From the NCBI GenBank assembly GCA_946183145.1, contig CAMGZM010000011.1, positions 26,043-90,042 of the forward strand: a DNA stretch of 64,000 nt, given 5' to 3'. Below the pieces are notes generated by a model that had not been told where the DNA came from, did no database searches, and was given only the letters and a program-made list of their open reading frames with translations. Positions 50,401 through 59,928 of this stretch are shown here, piece after piece. Source of the DNA: an uncultured Fretibacterium sp. (lineage in GTDB: Bacteria > Synergistota > Synergistia > Synergistales > Aminobacteriaceae). Numbering within the stretch: position 1 is the first letter of the stretch; the number at the start of each line of letters is the position of its first letter. A program made the position numbers and the translations under genes.

Positions 50401-52213
50401 CAGTCTTGAATGTTCCGATTTTGCCCGTGAAAGGCCCTGCCGCTATCGACAGCATACGGGGAGCATACATATATGTTACGCTGTCGGGATTTGTCCCCTC
50501 GTTTTTGTTGTCTCCTGTGTGAACTGAGTCATACCATATGTATCTGTACTCTAAGAAGGGCTGATCTCCGAGAAGTTTTGCTGTTTTGTCCTGAGCAAGG
50601 TTATACAGTGTGCCGTAATTATAGTTGTTTTCACCGCTCTGTCCTCCGCCCTTAACGTGCGCGTCATCATGAACGGGCTTTATTGATCCCCTGCTGAATG
50701 TCCACACAGCAAGGTGAGGATAAGCGTAAAAATCATCCCATCTTAATTTATATGCCTTAATTTTTGCGTCCCATTTCTTATGGTGAACATATCCGAGAAG
50801 AAGTGTTGCAATTTCGTCCTTGCCATCGCCGTCGAGGTCAGCAGCTGTTGCCCGCAGTCCGACAAAACCTGAAACCCATGCTTCGGGAAGGTCATCATAC
50901 CAAGCATCTTGAAGCCTCTCGCTGTGGTAGTCTTTAGCGGTTTCTGCGCTGTCAAAATTACCGTTTGCGGCGTTCCACTGATAGACTTTGCAGTTCACAT
51001 CACCGACCATAGGGCCTTCGCGCCAGCCTTTATCGTTCTTGAGGGCAGTAGCTCTCCACGGCCTTTTGTAGAGTACTGCGATTTCCTTCCTGCCGTCCCC
51101 GTCAAAATCTCCTGCGGCCATGTCTGCAACACGCTGTTCCTCCAAAGAACCGCTCCACAAGTTAGAGGAGTAAACCTGCATTCCGCTCGCATCGCCCAGA
51201 GATCTCAGCGTCAATTTTCCGTCCGAGTAAGTCAGTCTGTAAACAAAAAGTCTGATTTCCTCCCTAGAGTGAATCATCACGGCTAATTCGTTGTCGTATT
51301 TGTCGCCGTCAAAATCCCCGACTGCTGTTGAGACAATATACGGTTTTCCCCTGAAAGGTGTCTCATGTGTCAGCGCGGTCAAAGGCTCCTGAGTCATTGT
51401 GCCGTTCTTATCAGCACTGATGGCGAAAAATTCGAGCCGTACTTCATTGTTGAGGTCGTCAGAATAATAATAATCCCGGCGCATATTTAAGAAACTACGA
51501 TACCTTATCTTGTTTGCCCTTGAGACACCTGAAGCAGCGATGAAAATTTCTCGGCCATATCCCTTGACGGACATAACTCCTGTTCCGTATACCTCGCAGA
51601 TATGGATGTCGGCATTTGAAAACTTCTGCGGTGTATATGTGCCAAAATCCGAAATGCTTACCAGATTAACGAGCTTTTCAGGTGTTATGCCTGTCGTATT
51701 TGCGTCTCGTGTGTTGGATAACGTTTTGAAGTAATACTTGAGGCTGCCGTTAGGGGCTATGTTGTGGAACATCAAAGCTCTTTTGCCGTTGTAGAGTCTG
51801 CGGGACACAGCAGGGCGGAAAAACTTAGGCTCGCCTTGATACAGATAATCACGGAACGTGTTATTTCTATCGAAAACCCATTTAGGCTTCAATTCATACT
51901 TGCTGACGGCGGGCGTTGTTGAATCCGGGTATGTCGTGAAAATCTTCCGCGCGCTTGAGGCTGTACCGTCCGCACCGAAAATTGAGGCGTAAACGTCTGC
52001 GTATGTGTTGTCCTGAAAATCTCCGCCCCTTATGGTGATTAGTCCCTTCTTGGGGATTGAGAGTTCTCCGCCGTTCACTTGCTTCACAATATCGTCAACG
52101 TTCCCGATTGCCTGTCCGCCTATTGTCTGTGCGGCCTGTGAAATCCCTCCGGGCTGAAGAACTGCCGACAATGCAAAAATCAACAATGAAATTTTCACGC
52201 TAATTTTGTGCAT
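47459..52213 (-). CDS. large exported FG-GAP/VCBS-repeat surface protein with Synergist-CTERM-like sorting tail
   Basis: Signal peptide; AVGDFDGDKYDNELAV, AAGDFDGDGRKEIAVLY, ATAADLDGDGKDEIATL; tail SSKSGCNAGFDWVTIALLIGGIMAFRRKS. Confidence 0.8.
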   Translation of the reverse strand: MHKISVKISLLIFALSAVLQPGGISQAAQTIGGQAIGNVDDIVKQVNGGELSIPKKGLITIRGGDFQDNTYADVYASIFGADGTASSARKIFTTYPDSTTPAVSKYELKPKWVFDRNNTFRDYLYQGEPKFFRPAVSRRLYNGKRALMFHNIAPNGSLKYYFKTLSNTRDANTTGITPEKLVNLVSISDFGTYTPQKFSNADIHICEVYGTGVMSVKGYGREIFIAASGVSRANKIRYRSFLNMRRDYYYSDDLNNEVRLEFFAISADKNGTMTQEPLTALTHETPFRGKPYIVSTAVGDFDGDKYDNELAVMIHSREEIRLFVYRLTYSDGKLTLRSLGDASGMQVYSSNLWSGSLEEQRVADMAAGDFDGDGRKEIAVLYKRPWRATALKNDKGWREGPMVGDVNCKVYQWNAANGNFDSAETAKDYHSERLQDAWYDDLPEAWVSGFVGLRATAADLDGDGKDEIATLLLGYVHHKKWDAKIKAYKLRWDDFYAYPHLAVWTFSRGSIKPVHDDAHVKGGGQSGENNYNYGTLYNLAQDKTAKLLGDQPFLEYRYIWYDSVHTGDNKNEGTNPDSVTYMYAPRMLSIAAGPFTGKIGTFKTVDDIAIAWRDRDGNDCVTIFKSKLNASKQFDGFEDGKLAVKDKAASSSAGQETFRGLVAADIASEGVELDKPVHIRKKSARSYVAVLNAIPYHVDTVSADGSALSAQPVNFTFSDGGDGAMKVSYGKSTVDSTTNTVKQDLSQSVETMLAIDPKADGKIWEKVQGIAMLTSSASDIATGIATGGMTPKDQFEQGIPESPLGWLNDAVQFFTDKIESVDQRTNSETKTTTIDKNIIATTHDAILFTDTPRHLWRYPVMTKPLPMWMTLGSRIDSVTETPKNLNGEKQLFVTFTMSENSQLNTSNSASDTLYQPLHEEGNFFSYPPQIGDVEGYNDAGLLAGVNTWAFSSGTTDLTTMKFEQATSNMQHTEKKVTPSTFTVVTSGIDRLINGDKASPVNLPDTDNPKTFTKEYSKSEGISFNLQGRSDLFSQHAAGHTVKIQPFVAKEGAMTLGTAVELTSTNYDKLWDTNSIYQKKPDPALLLPMKFNKNGNDFTANINEKSATRIRGIRFYVPDFAFLSDNRLVNGLKYEIRVPLYNASFVDTGNFTVRLSYTEDNSMTAAKTAIGTTALSLGKWMNDKNNNKGTAVFEWTPNLTANKQYYFYVEIDPGHNLDEVHEERCSAEGIISDYGGNNTGFYPFYVYNADDSSIAGNGAVTASSTGIFSAAADEPQISTLYFTDGNNNTINDMAAYINSHRDDSFVTVTANFSYSGPSNPYALFGGYLLTPSGKQKIPNAGLNTIVDLNGLASSDIADVFMLSDIALFNGNNQVTFTFSPSELSASEEEITAAASSAAFGIISLTDEEIQAVDEFYAGEDPSFTLDAIPSDIVSSSTGEIYTLSADESVFWKISGVKLNGTISTSDDMNYLDITLETVSEDESAPDDYGKAIYITVSSIAGYTPKGEYGITVQNSDYGDEWTDAGVLKFDTENSPSIIDDNDSTTGNGGNSDITILSSKSGCNAGFDWVTIALLIGGIMAFRRKS

Positions 52214-52337
52214 GAAATTGATACCTCCGACACAAAAAATTTTTCTTCAGCAAAAATTATACAGTACGTTATAGGTCAGTCAAAAAATTTTAGTAACTGT
52301 GAATTAGAGTCTGTGATGTGATGAAAAGGATTACCGT

Positions 52338-52386
52338 AAAAAATAATGCCGCCTGACTCGTGATGGAAAATCAGACGGCTTAATGT
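52338..52386 (-). terminator. terminator hairpin
   Basis: GCCGCCTGA...TCAGACGGC. Confidence 0.45.
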
Positions 52387-52405
52387 GATTGTCGTATTGA
52401 TTGTG

Positions 52406-53416
52406 CTACTTGCTGGCCTTGTAAGCTGCGACTCGTTTTGCGACGTTGGCTTTGATGTTGCTGTAGTAGTACGTGTAATCGTTATCGTGTCTTACGTCCG
52501 GCCCGAAATATTCCAGTGTGATTCTTGCGGCTTCTTCCGGCATTGGGTCGGCTTTTGCGTTCGTTACCACAACACCGCGTGCAAGATTTATTTGCGCGTC
52601 TGCTCCTATGTCAGCGATTACGTGTTCTCCCTTTTCGTTCACAATGAGCGAGCCTAAATTTTCGCTTGCTGGTGCGTAAGTCTCATCGAGCTTCCAGTTC
52701 AATGGGTTAATGCTGATTGCCCCCGGAAGTACTACAATATTCGAGGCGTTTTGCTTTACGTTCATTGAGCCTTCTGTGTTCCAGCTGATGATAACTCCCG
52801 TGTCAGTCTCACCTGTCGCAAACTTCAAATGCGGGAAATTTTTCAGGTCATCTCTTGTTACTGAGTATCCTATGACGTAAGCGGCGATCATTCGTTTGTA
52901 GTAATCGGGATGTTCAGCAAAATATTTTTTGAGAACGAGTCGTACGAGTGCTGACCCTTGGCTGTGTCCTGCGATGATGAACGGCCTTCCGTTGTTGCAG
53001 TTAGTGAAGTAGTAATCAAGCGCGGCTGTTATGTCGCTGTAGGGTAGACTCGAAATTGCTGCGTCAATATCGCCAGTCTCAAGCCAGGATTTTTTCATGA
53101 CTATCATTCCCGCCTGACGGTAATACGGCATGAATATATTTGTGCATTCCTCGAACACAGTTGCGTGAACTAAATATTCTTCCGGATACCGCGCTAACAT
53201 TTCTTCATTGTCGAGCGGAGCATATTCGGGTGACTCTTCCTTCAAGCTGTCAAAGACGTAGGACGTTGAGTTAATGTAGAACGTATCAGCGTCCTTTGTG
53301 ATTTCCGGGAACTTGTACCAGTTTTTCTTCTGTGAATAGTCGGGAGCATTCTCCGCGCAAGCCGTGAGCGTGAAGGCCATGACAGCAATCACAGCCAATG
53401 CAAAAACTTTCTTCAA
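52406..53416 (-). CDS. lipoprotein serine hydrolase (DUF3089-like)
   Basis: Lipobox-like LTAC; PFIIAGHSQGSALVRLVLKKYF nucleophile elbow. Confidence 0.8.
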   Translation of the reverse strand: MKKVFALAVIAVMAFTLTACAENAPDYSQKKNWYKFPEITKDADTFYINSTSYVFDSLKEESPEYAPLDNEEMLARYPEEYLVHATVFEECTNIFMPYYRQAGMIVMKKSWLETGDIDAAISSLPYSDITAALDYYFTNCNNGRPFIIAGHSQGSALVRLVLKKYFAEHPDYYKRMIAAYVIGYSVTRDDLKNFPHLKFATGETDTGVIISWNTEGSMNVKQNASNIVVLPGAISINPLNWKLDETYAPASENLGSLIVNEKGEHVIADIGADAQINLARGVVVTNAKADPMPEEAARITLEYFGPDVRHDNDYTYYYSNIKANVAKRVAAYKASK

Positions 53417-53525
53417 TTTCTGTATTTCCTTTCTGTGAAAAGATTGATGTGATTATAGATTGTGCGCTTGTAAAATGCAAAAAAAATACCCCCTCAGTCT
53501 TGGAGGAGGCATTGAATGAAATTCG

Positions 53526-54710
53526 TTAGTCTAATTTGAAGTCGTAATGCTTTGAGTAATCCTCTTGAATGTTCAGGCGTAATGTCTTGTTCGCAAGGTC
53601 ATAAACCGATGTGTGCCAAGTCTGCCAGAAGTTATTGGGCTGAATGTTCCTGTCGTGCAGCTTGTATGTGTCAAAGCCGTACTGAATAGCCGCCTTGAAA
53701 TCCATCGGAGAGTGTGCGATTGTCAGATTTCCTTCTGTATACTCTGTGTACCAGAAAGGATTTGTATCGGCCTCGTAAGCCTGAGTATATTTCACGCACT
53801 CCATCAAGTGGGACATTCCTTCAGCGGATTTCCCGCCCTCGTCGTAATGTTCCTTCAGTATTGCGTAACGTTCGACTCCGCAGGCATGAGGCGTAAGAAT
53901 CGGGAAGCCCTCGTAGACTTTTCCCGCTACTTTCTGGCCTGTCTGCGCTACATGTTCTGCGTAAAGAGTTTTCGGCGCATAGTTGACGTAGAAATTTGTC
54001 ATGATGTTATCCGTGTCGTTTCTCGCAACAAGTTCACCGTCAATGCACTCGATGATGTATGTCTCCTTCTCGTCTGAAAGCATCCAGTGAAGATTCCACC
54101 ATGTGCCATAACCGCCATAAATGTCCATGTTCTTCAACAGCTCCACGCCATGAGCGGCGGATTTTGCGTGATCAAGAACGTAGCGTACTACAGAGACAGC
54201 ATGAATGCGCGGTTTTCCGTAATTTGTTGACAGCGATGTAGCGAAATCAAGATCGATTGCGGGGGCAACATTGCAGTTCATAGCCACACCGTTTTCATTG
54301 ATACCGTCAAAAGTAAGATTCGGCATTGCGAGCAATTCAGCTTCCGAAACTTTGTCAACAGCATTTGATTTCAGCGTGAGGATTGCGGCCATTCCTATGC
54401 TTGCGTAACGTCCTTCTTTTGCGGCAACTTTGATGACAAATTCCGGGACATCAGCATAATCGAGATCCAAATTGCGGCCGTAAAAATTTCCGTTGCGTAC
54501 TGCTGAACAAGCGAAACCCATTTTGACATTTTCGCCCGTAGTCAGGTCTGGCACGTAGTCGGTGTATTCCATGTAGTAGAGGTAATCAGCGAGCTTTTTC
54601 GGAGCTGTGAAGGGAGCTGCGCACGCCGTAACAGACAGCACGAGGACGAGAAGCAATGCTGACATGACGACATAGGCGCGGGATTGGGATTTTGATTTGT
54701 ATTGCATCAT
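53526..54710 (-). CDS. exported choloylglycine/linear amide hydrolase-like Ntn hydrolase
   Basis: GFACSAVRNGNFYGRNLDLDYADVPEF nucleophile region; signal peptide; FDGINENGVAMNCNVAP. Confidence 0.75.
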   Translation of the reverse strand: MMQYKSKSQSRAYVVMSALLLVLVLSVTACAAPFTAPKKLADYLYYMEYTDYVPDLTTGENVKMGFACSAVRNGNFYGRNLDLDYADVPEFVIKVAAKEGRYASIGMAAILTLKSNAVDKVSEAELLAMPNLTFDGINENGVAMNCNVAPAIDLDFATSLSTNYGKPRIHAVSVVRYVLDHAKSAAHGVELLKNMDIYGGYGTWWNLHWMLSDEKETYIIECIDGELVARNDTDNIMTNFYVNYAPKTLYAEHVAQTGQKVAGKVYEGFPILTPHACGVERYAILKEHYDEGGKSAEGMSHLMECVKYTQAYEADTNPFWYTEYTEGNLTIAHSPMDFKAAIQYGFDTYKLHDRNIQPNNFWQTWHTSVYDLANKTLRLNIQEDYSKHYDFKLD

Positions 54711-54774
54711 ACTAACTATGAATCCTCCTATGCAATAATTTGTGTTTCATTTTATGTTTAAGCAGCTGAAAGTG

Positions 54775-56445
54775 TCAAATGCAGAAATACTTTGTGAGGA
54801 AATAACATCTCTTCCAGTCAAGAATTTTTCTCTCTGACTCTTTTTCCGGGTGAATGTTGAACTCGTCAAAGATCATAATTCTTTTGTCCTTCAAGTCGTA
54901 CAGCGGCCACTCGTACGCTTTGCCGTCAGGTGAAATTTCTGCGCTTAGTGAGGGGTTGCCAGTCTTCGCGAACTGAACCCACATTTTACGCATGACCTTT
55001 GAGAATGTCTCATCAAATGCTCTTCCGATGAACTGGGTATCCTCCGGGTGATTGAATACTGTCGAAAGCTCTACAGCATGTCCGCTCTTCATCAATGGTA
55101 TGGAGGATTCAACCGTGAAGTAATAACTGTACGATTTTCCGCCGGCCTTTGTCTGATTCTCTGACAGTCTGAACATAGGCGCAATAAACCATATTTGATC
55201 GTACAGTCTGCAAAGCGGCTCGTAAATATCTCCCTTGATGTCATTGCAGAAACTTTCTACAAGTGCTTTTTCCTCATCCGTCAGCATGGTGAAATTCTTT
55301 GCTATGCGATTGTTTATCCATTTGGTGAAAGGCTCTACTCCTCCGGCTTCTACCATGAAGTAGTTCAGCTCGTCCTTGTTTACGCCCTGAAGAATTTCTA
55401 TATCCTTAGCAGCTCCCTTTGCGTAATCCTCATAAGGTGTAAGCGTCAAGTATTTTCCATCTCTTTCCGGGCCTACGCACATTCCTCCGAGCGAGGCCAT
55501 TGCTGAGACCATCTTCTTAGCGTCAACTTTCTGAAGATCTGCGACGGTTTTGCAGCCGAGAATCTTCATCACTTCATTTGTTGTTTCGATGCATTGTTCA
55601 ATTGACCTTGAGAGGACTGGTGAACCGCTCTGAGCTATGACACGCTTGAAATACTTATGAGAGCCTTCAATCAGCGGAAGCACTGTTACGCTTTCACCGC
55701 CTGCTGACTCACCGAAAAGTGTAACGTTATCGGGATCTCCGCCGAATGCCGCAATATTCTCATGAATCCACTTTAACGCCATCATATGATCCATGATTGC
55801 CAAGTTCTGCGCGTCAGGATAGTCTTTTCCGTCAGGAAGGTGGGACAAATGGAAGAAGCCGAATATGCCGACTCTGTACGCAATTGAAACGGCTATGATG
55901 TCGGGATTTTCCCTGACTAAATTACCGCATTCATACGTTGGATCGACAGTCCCGCCCAATTCATAACCGCCGCCGTGTATCCACACCATGACTGGTTTCT
56001 TCTCTGCAGATGATTCATCAGCTTTCCAGACATTAAGATACAGGCAGTCTTCTCCCTGAACATAAAGAGAACCGCCTTCTGAGATTGCCTCCTCCTGATA
56101 GGGGCTTTTCCCGTTGTAATACGCCTCGTAGACTCCATCATCAGGAACGAAATCAACAGGAGCTTTCCAGCGATATTCACCTACAGGCTGTTTGCCCACA
56201 AACGGAATCCCCTTATACGCTATGACTCCGTTATCCTTCTTGCCGACAAATGTACCATTGACGCACTTAACCGCAAGCGACTTGTCATAATTCCCGTCTG
56301 TGATTCTTTTGTTTTCACCGTACTGAGACATTATGCTTGCTTTCAGTTCGCTTAGTGTTTCCTCTGCCTTTGCTGAAGTGCTGCCGTAAGTTACGAGACT
56401 TAACACCATCAGTGCGGCCAATGAGATACTAATGACTTTCTTCAT
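54775..56445 (-). CDS. exported carboxylesterase/type B lipase, paralog 1
   Basis: Signal peptide; EDCLYLNVWKADESSAEKKPVMVWIHGGGYELGG; VTLFGESAGGESV; MKSGHAVELSTVF. Confidence 0.92.
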   Translation of the reverse strand: MKKVISISLAALMVLSLVTYGSTSAKAEETLSELKASIMSQYGENKRITDGNYDKSLAVKCVNGTFVGKKDNGVIAYKGIPFVGKQPVGEYRWKAPVDFVPDDGVYEAYYNGKSPYQEEAISEGGSLYVQGEDCLYLNVWKADESSAEKKPVMVWIHGGGYELGGTVDPTYECGNLVRENPDIIAVSIAYRVGIFGFFHLSHLPDGKDYPDAQNLAIMDHMMALKWIHENIAAFGGDPDNVTLFGESAGGESVTVLPLIEGSHKYFKRVIAQSGSPVLSRSIEQCIETTNEVMKILGCKTVADLQKVDAKKMVSAMASLGGMCVGPERDGKYLTLTPYEDYAKGAAKDIEILQGVNKDELNYFMVEAGGVEPFTKWINNRIAKNFTMLTDEEKALVESFCNDIKGDIYEPLCRLYDQIWFIAPMFRLSENQTKAGGKSYSYYFTVESSIPLMKSGHAVELSTVFNHPEDTQFIGRAFDETFSKVMRKMWVQFAKTGNPSLSAEISPDGKAYEWPLYDLKDKRIMIFDEFNIHPEKESERKILDWKRCYFLTKYFCI

Positions 56446-56464
56446 AATTATTTTTCCTTCGTTC

Positions 56465-58138
56465 TTAGAATATAAAATACTTTGTCAGCGGATATGTTCT
56501 CTCCCAGTCAACAATGCCGTAATCTCCTTCAATGCCCTGATGAATATTGAACTCATCAAACACCATTATCGGCTTTGTTTCGGAGTTATACATATCCCAC
56601 TGTATTGCCTTCCCCGTGGGGGATTCTTCCGCTGTCAGTGAAGGATCGCCTTTCTTGGCGAAATTCACCCACATACGCTGCATTGTACGATTGAACGTGT
56701 CATCATAAGCCCTTCCCGAAAAGAATGTGTCCTGAGGATTATTGAACACAACAGAGAGTTCTGCAGCATGGCCGGAAAGAAAATACGTTCTGGGAGTCTC
56801 AACCCTGAAATAGTAATGATAAGTTCTGCCTCCTGCAGCGGTATGGTTTTCAGACATACGGAACGCATGAGCAATAAAAAGCACCTGATCTCCGAACTTG
56901 AAGACCTTGCGGAACTTATTCCCTAATGTATTGTCCATAAATTCTTTTGCTTTTGCTACATCTTCAGGAGTCATTGTCTTAAATCTCTTCTCGTAGCGGG
57001 AGTTGTAGTATTCAGTGAACTCTTCTTTGCCCATAAAGTAGGCAAATTGTCCCATTTCGTCCTTTGTACAGCCCTCAAGAAGATCGATATTTTTGGCTTC
57101 TCCTTTGAGGTATGCGTCATAGGGATCTACAGGTATGAGCTTGCCGTCCCTTTCAGGCCAGTCCCGGAGCGACAGCAAATCCCCTGCTACATCGGCAATT
57201 TTTTCCGGCGGAAGAGCGAGGAGATCGGCTACAGTTTTGCAGTCCAGAGCCTCAAGCAGCTCATTGGTTACTGCTATAGCCTCCTCTGTAGAGTGTGTGA
57301 ACGCAGGCGATCCGCTTTGAGCAATAACGCGGTGGAAGTAGCCTCTTGCCTCAGGTATGAGCGGAAGCAGTGAGACACTTGCACCGCCCGCAGATTCTCC
57401 GAATATTGTTACGTTATCGGGATCACCGCCAAAAGCCGCAATGTTTTCATGAACCCACTTCAACGCCATAACCTGATCCATAATGCCAAGATTCTGCGCA
57501 TCGGGATAATCTTTTCCGTCGGGCAAATGCGAGAGGTGAATAAATCCCAATCCTCCCAGACGGTAAGCTATAGTTACCAGAATGACATCGCCGTTATCTT
57601 TCACGAAATTGAAGCCGTCATATAATGGATTAATCGTGCTGCCCTGCGTGAAACCTCCGCCATGTATCCAGACCATAACCGGCTTTTTCTCAGAAACATC
57701 AGCTGCATTCTTCCACACATTAAGATACAGGCAATCTTCGCCGAGTACAGCAAAAGCACCAGCATCATCGTCTGTTTCCGGCTGAAGGCTGCCCTTGCTG
57801 AAATGGTATGCCTCGTATATGCCCTCATCCTTCACGAACGGAACAGGCTTCTTGAACCTGTTTTTGTCTACAGGCTGTTCACCGACAAACGGAATGCCCT
57901 TGTATGCTATGACGTTGCCTGTCTTCGTGCCGACAAAAGTACCGTTAATGCACTTGACTGCAAGCGACTTGTCATAATTGCCGTCTGTGATGGGGTTGTT
58001 CTCGCCGTATCTGGCTCTCACTTCTGCTTTAAGCTCATTAAGTTTTTCGTCAGCCTCGTTTGCTGAACTATTGCCGATGAAGCTAAAAACCATCAGCGCA
58101 ATAAGAAAGAGATTGAGTATTTTTGTGGAACTCTTCAT
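56465..58138 (-). CDS. exported carboxylesterase/type B lipase, paralog 2
   Basis: EDCLYLNVWKNAADVSEKKPVMVWIHGGGFTQGS; VTIFGESAGGASV. Confidence 0.92.
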   Translation of the reverse strand: MKSSTKILNLFLIALMVFSFIGNSSANEADEKLNELKAEVRARYGENNPITDGNYDKSLAVKCINGTFVGTKTGNVIAYKGIPFVGEQPVDKNRFKKPVPFVKDEGIYEAYHFSKGSLQPETDDDAGAFAVLGEDCLYLNVWKNAADVSEKKPVMVWIHGGGFTQGSTINPLYDGFNFVKDNGDVILVTIAYRLGGLGFIHLSHLPDGKDYPDAQNLGIMDQVMALKWVHENIAAFGGDPDNVTIFGESAGGASVSLLPLIPEARGYFHRVIAQSGSPAFTHSTEEAIAVTNELLEALDCKTVADLLALPPEKIADVAGDLLSLRDWPERDGKLIPVDPYDAYLKGEAKNIDLLEGCTKDEMGQFAYFMGKEEFTEYYNSRYEKRFKTMTPEDVAKAKEFMDNTLGNKFRKVFKFGDQVLFIAHAFRMSENHTAAGGRTYHYYFRVETPRTYFLSGHAAELSVVFNNPQDTFFSGRAYDDTFNRTMQRMWVNFAKKGDPSLTAEESPTGKAIQWDMYNSETKPIMVFDEFNIHQGIEGDYGIVDWERTYPLTKYFIF

Positions 58139-58160
58139 ATTTCTGCCTCCTGAAAATTTA

Positions 58161-58196
58161 ATTCCCCCCTTACATTATGAGCAGGGGGGGAATCTT
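58161..58196 (-). terminator. terminator-like hairpin between esterase paralogs
   Basis: TTCCCCCC...GGGGGGGAA. Confidence 0.5.
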
Positions 58197-58205
58197 TACT
58201 CTACA

Positions 58206-59879
58206 CTACAGGCAATAATACTTTGTCAGGAAATAGCATCTGTCCCAATCAACGAGCTTCAGTTCAGACTCCTTTGACGGATGAATATTGAACTCGTCTA
58301 AGACCATAATGCTCTTGTTCTTCGAGTCGTAAAGAGGCCACTCATGAGCCTTGCCATCCGGGGAAATCTCTGCGCTGAGAGACGGATTGCCAGTTTTCGC
58401 GAACTGCACCCACATCTTGCGCATAGTTTTTGAGAATGTCTCATCGAATGCTCTTCCGGATACGTAAGTCTCTTCCGGACGATTGAAGATTGTCGAAATC
58501 TCTATAGCATGGCCGCTCTTTATCAGTGGCACGGAAGATTCAACTGTGAAGTAATAAGCGTACGACTTTCCTCCGGCCTGAGCCTGATTCTCCAAAACCC
58601 TGAACAGCGGGGCAAAAAACCAGATTTGATTGTACAGCTTGCAAAGCGGTTCGTAGCTCTCTCCTTTGATGTCATTATAGTAGCTATCTACGAGCGCTTT
58701 CTCCTCGTCCGTCAGCTGATTTCTATTCTCCGCCCATCGTTTGCCTTGCATCTCAACGAAAGAGTATCCTGCTTCTTCGGCAATAAACATAAAGTAGTTC
58801 GACTCGTCTTTGTTGCAGCCCTGAAGGAACTCTATATCCTTTGCAGCACCCTTCGCATAAGCCTCATAGGGATCAAGCGGCAAATACTTTCCGTCTTTTT
58901 CCGGCCCTATGTGCATATCTCCGAGCATCTCTACTGCTAGAAGCAGCTTCTCAACGTCAACCTTCTGAAGATCAGCTACTGTCTTGCAGCCGAGCATCGC
59001 CATAACTTTATTCGTGTCATCGATGGCCTGTTCTGGAGTTCTTGACAGGACTGGCGTGCCGCTCTGAGCTATGACACGCTTAAAATACTTATGTGAGCCT
59101 TCAATCAGCGGAATAGTGGTTACGCTGTCTCCGCCGGCAGATTCTCCCCAGATCGTAACGTTATCGGGATCGCCGCCAAAGTTAGCGATGTTCTCATGAA
59201 TCCATTTGAGAGCCATCATCTGATCCATGAGGCCCAAATTCTGTGCGTCCGGGTAGTCTTTGCCGTCAGAAAGGTGAGACAGGTGCCAGAAACCGAACAC
59301 TCCGAGCCTGTACTCAATGGAGACTAAGATAACATCAGGATTTTCTCTGACGAAATTAGTACCCTCTTCACGAGGTTCTACTGTTCCGCCGAATTCGAAA
59401 GCTCCGCCGTGTATCCAGACCATTACAGGCTTCTTTGTTCCGCCGTTATCAGCTCTCCAGACGTTAAGATAGAGACAGTCTTCACCACTAACATAAAATG
59501 AAGCAACTTGCGACCTGTCGTACGGCTGGCACGGGCTTTTCCCGTTGTAATATGCCTCATACACGCCGTCATCAGGAACAAAATCAACGGGAGCTTTCCA
59601 GCGATATTCACCTACAGGCTGTTTGCCGACGAACGGAATACCCTTGTAGGCTATGACACCATCTCTTTTTTTGCCGACAAATGTACCATTGATACACTTG
59701 ACTGCGAGGGACTTGTCATAATTGCCGTCTGTGATGGGCTTGTTTTCGCCGTACAAAGCTCTCATTTCCGCTTTGATCTCGTCCAGTGTTTTGTCAGCCG
59801 CTTGAGCCGAACTGCTGAAGGCCGTCAGAGCAGAAACTATTACGCCGATTACTGCCAATACAAAAACGTTCTTCTTCAT
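58206..59879 (-). CDS. exported carboxylesterase/type B lipase, paralog 3
   Basis: Start revised to MKKNVFVLAVIGVIVSALTAFSSSAQA; EDCLYLNVWRADNGGTKKPVMVWIHGGAFEFGG; VTIWGESAGGDSV. Confidence 0.92.
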   Translation of the reverse strand: MKKNVFVLAVIGVIVSALTAFSSSAQAADKTLDEIKAEMRALYGENKPITDGNYDKSLAVKCINGTFVGKKRDGVIAYKGIPFVGKQPVGEYRWKAPVDFVPDDGVYEAYYNGKSPCQPYDRSQVASFYVSGEDCLYLNVWRADNGGTKKPVMVWIHGGAFEFGGTVEPREEGTNFVRENPDVILVSIEYRLGVFGFWHLSHLSDGKDYPDAQNLGLMDQMMALKWIHENIANFGGDPDNVTIWGESAGGDSVTTIPLIEGSHKYFKRVIAQSGTPVLSRTPEQAIDDTNKVMAMLGCKTVADLQKVDVEKLLLAVEMLGDMHIGPEKDGKYLPLDPYEAYAKGAAKDIEFLQGCNKDESNYFMFIAEEAGYSFVEMQGKRWAENRNQLTDEEKALVDSYYNDIKGESYEPLCKLYNQIWFFAPLFRVLENQAQAGGKSYAYYFTVESSVPLIKSGHAIEISTIFNRPEETYVSGRAFDETFSKTMRKMWVQFAKTGNPSLSAEISPDGKAHEWPLYDSKNKSIMVLDEFNIHPSKESELKLVDWDRCYFLTKYYCL

Positions 59880-59928
59880 TTCTGTATTCCTTTCTGTGAA
59901 AAATTCAGTGCGATTATACCGCAACTTG

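Noticed and set aside
57662-58066. Plus-strand ORFs opposite the esterase array (also 58509-58940, 59508-59951, 61342-61701)
   Set aside because: The same shadow pattern recurs opposite each paralog, as expected from duplicated coding sequence
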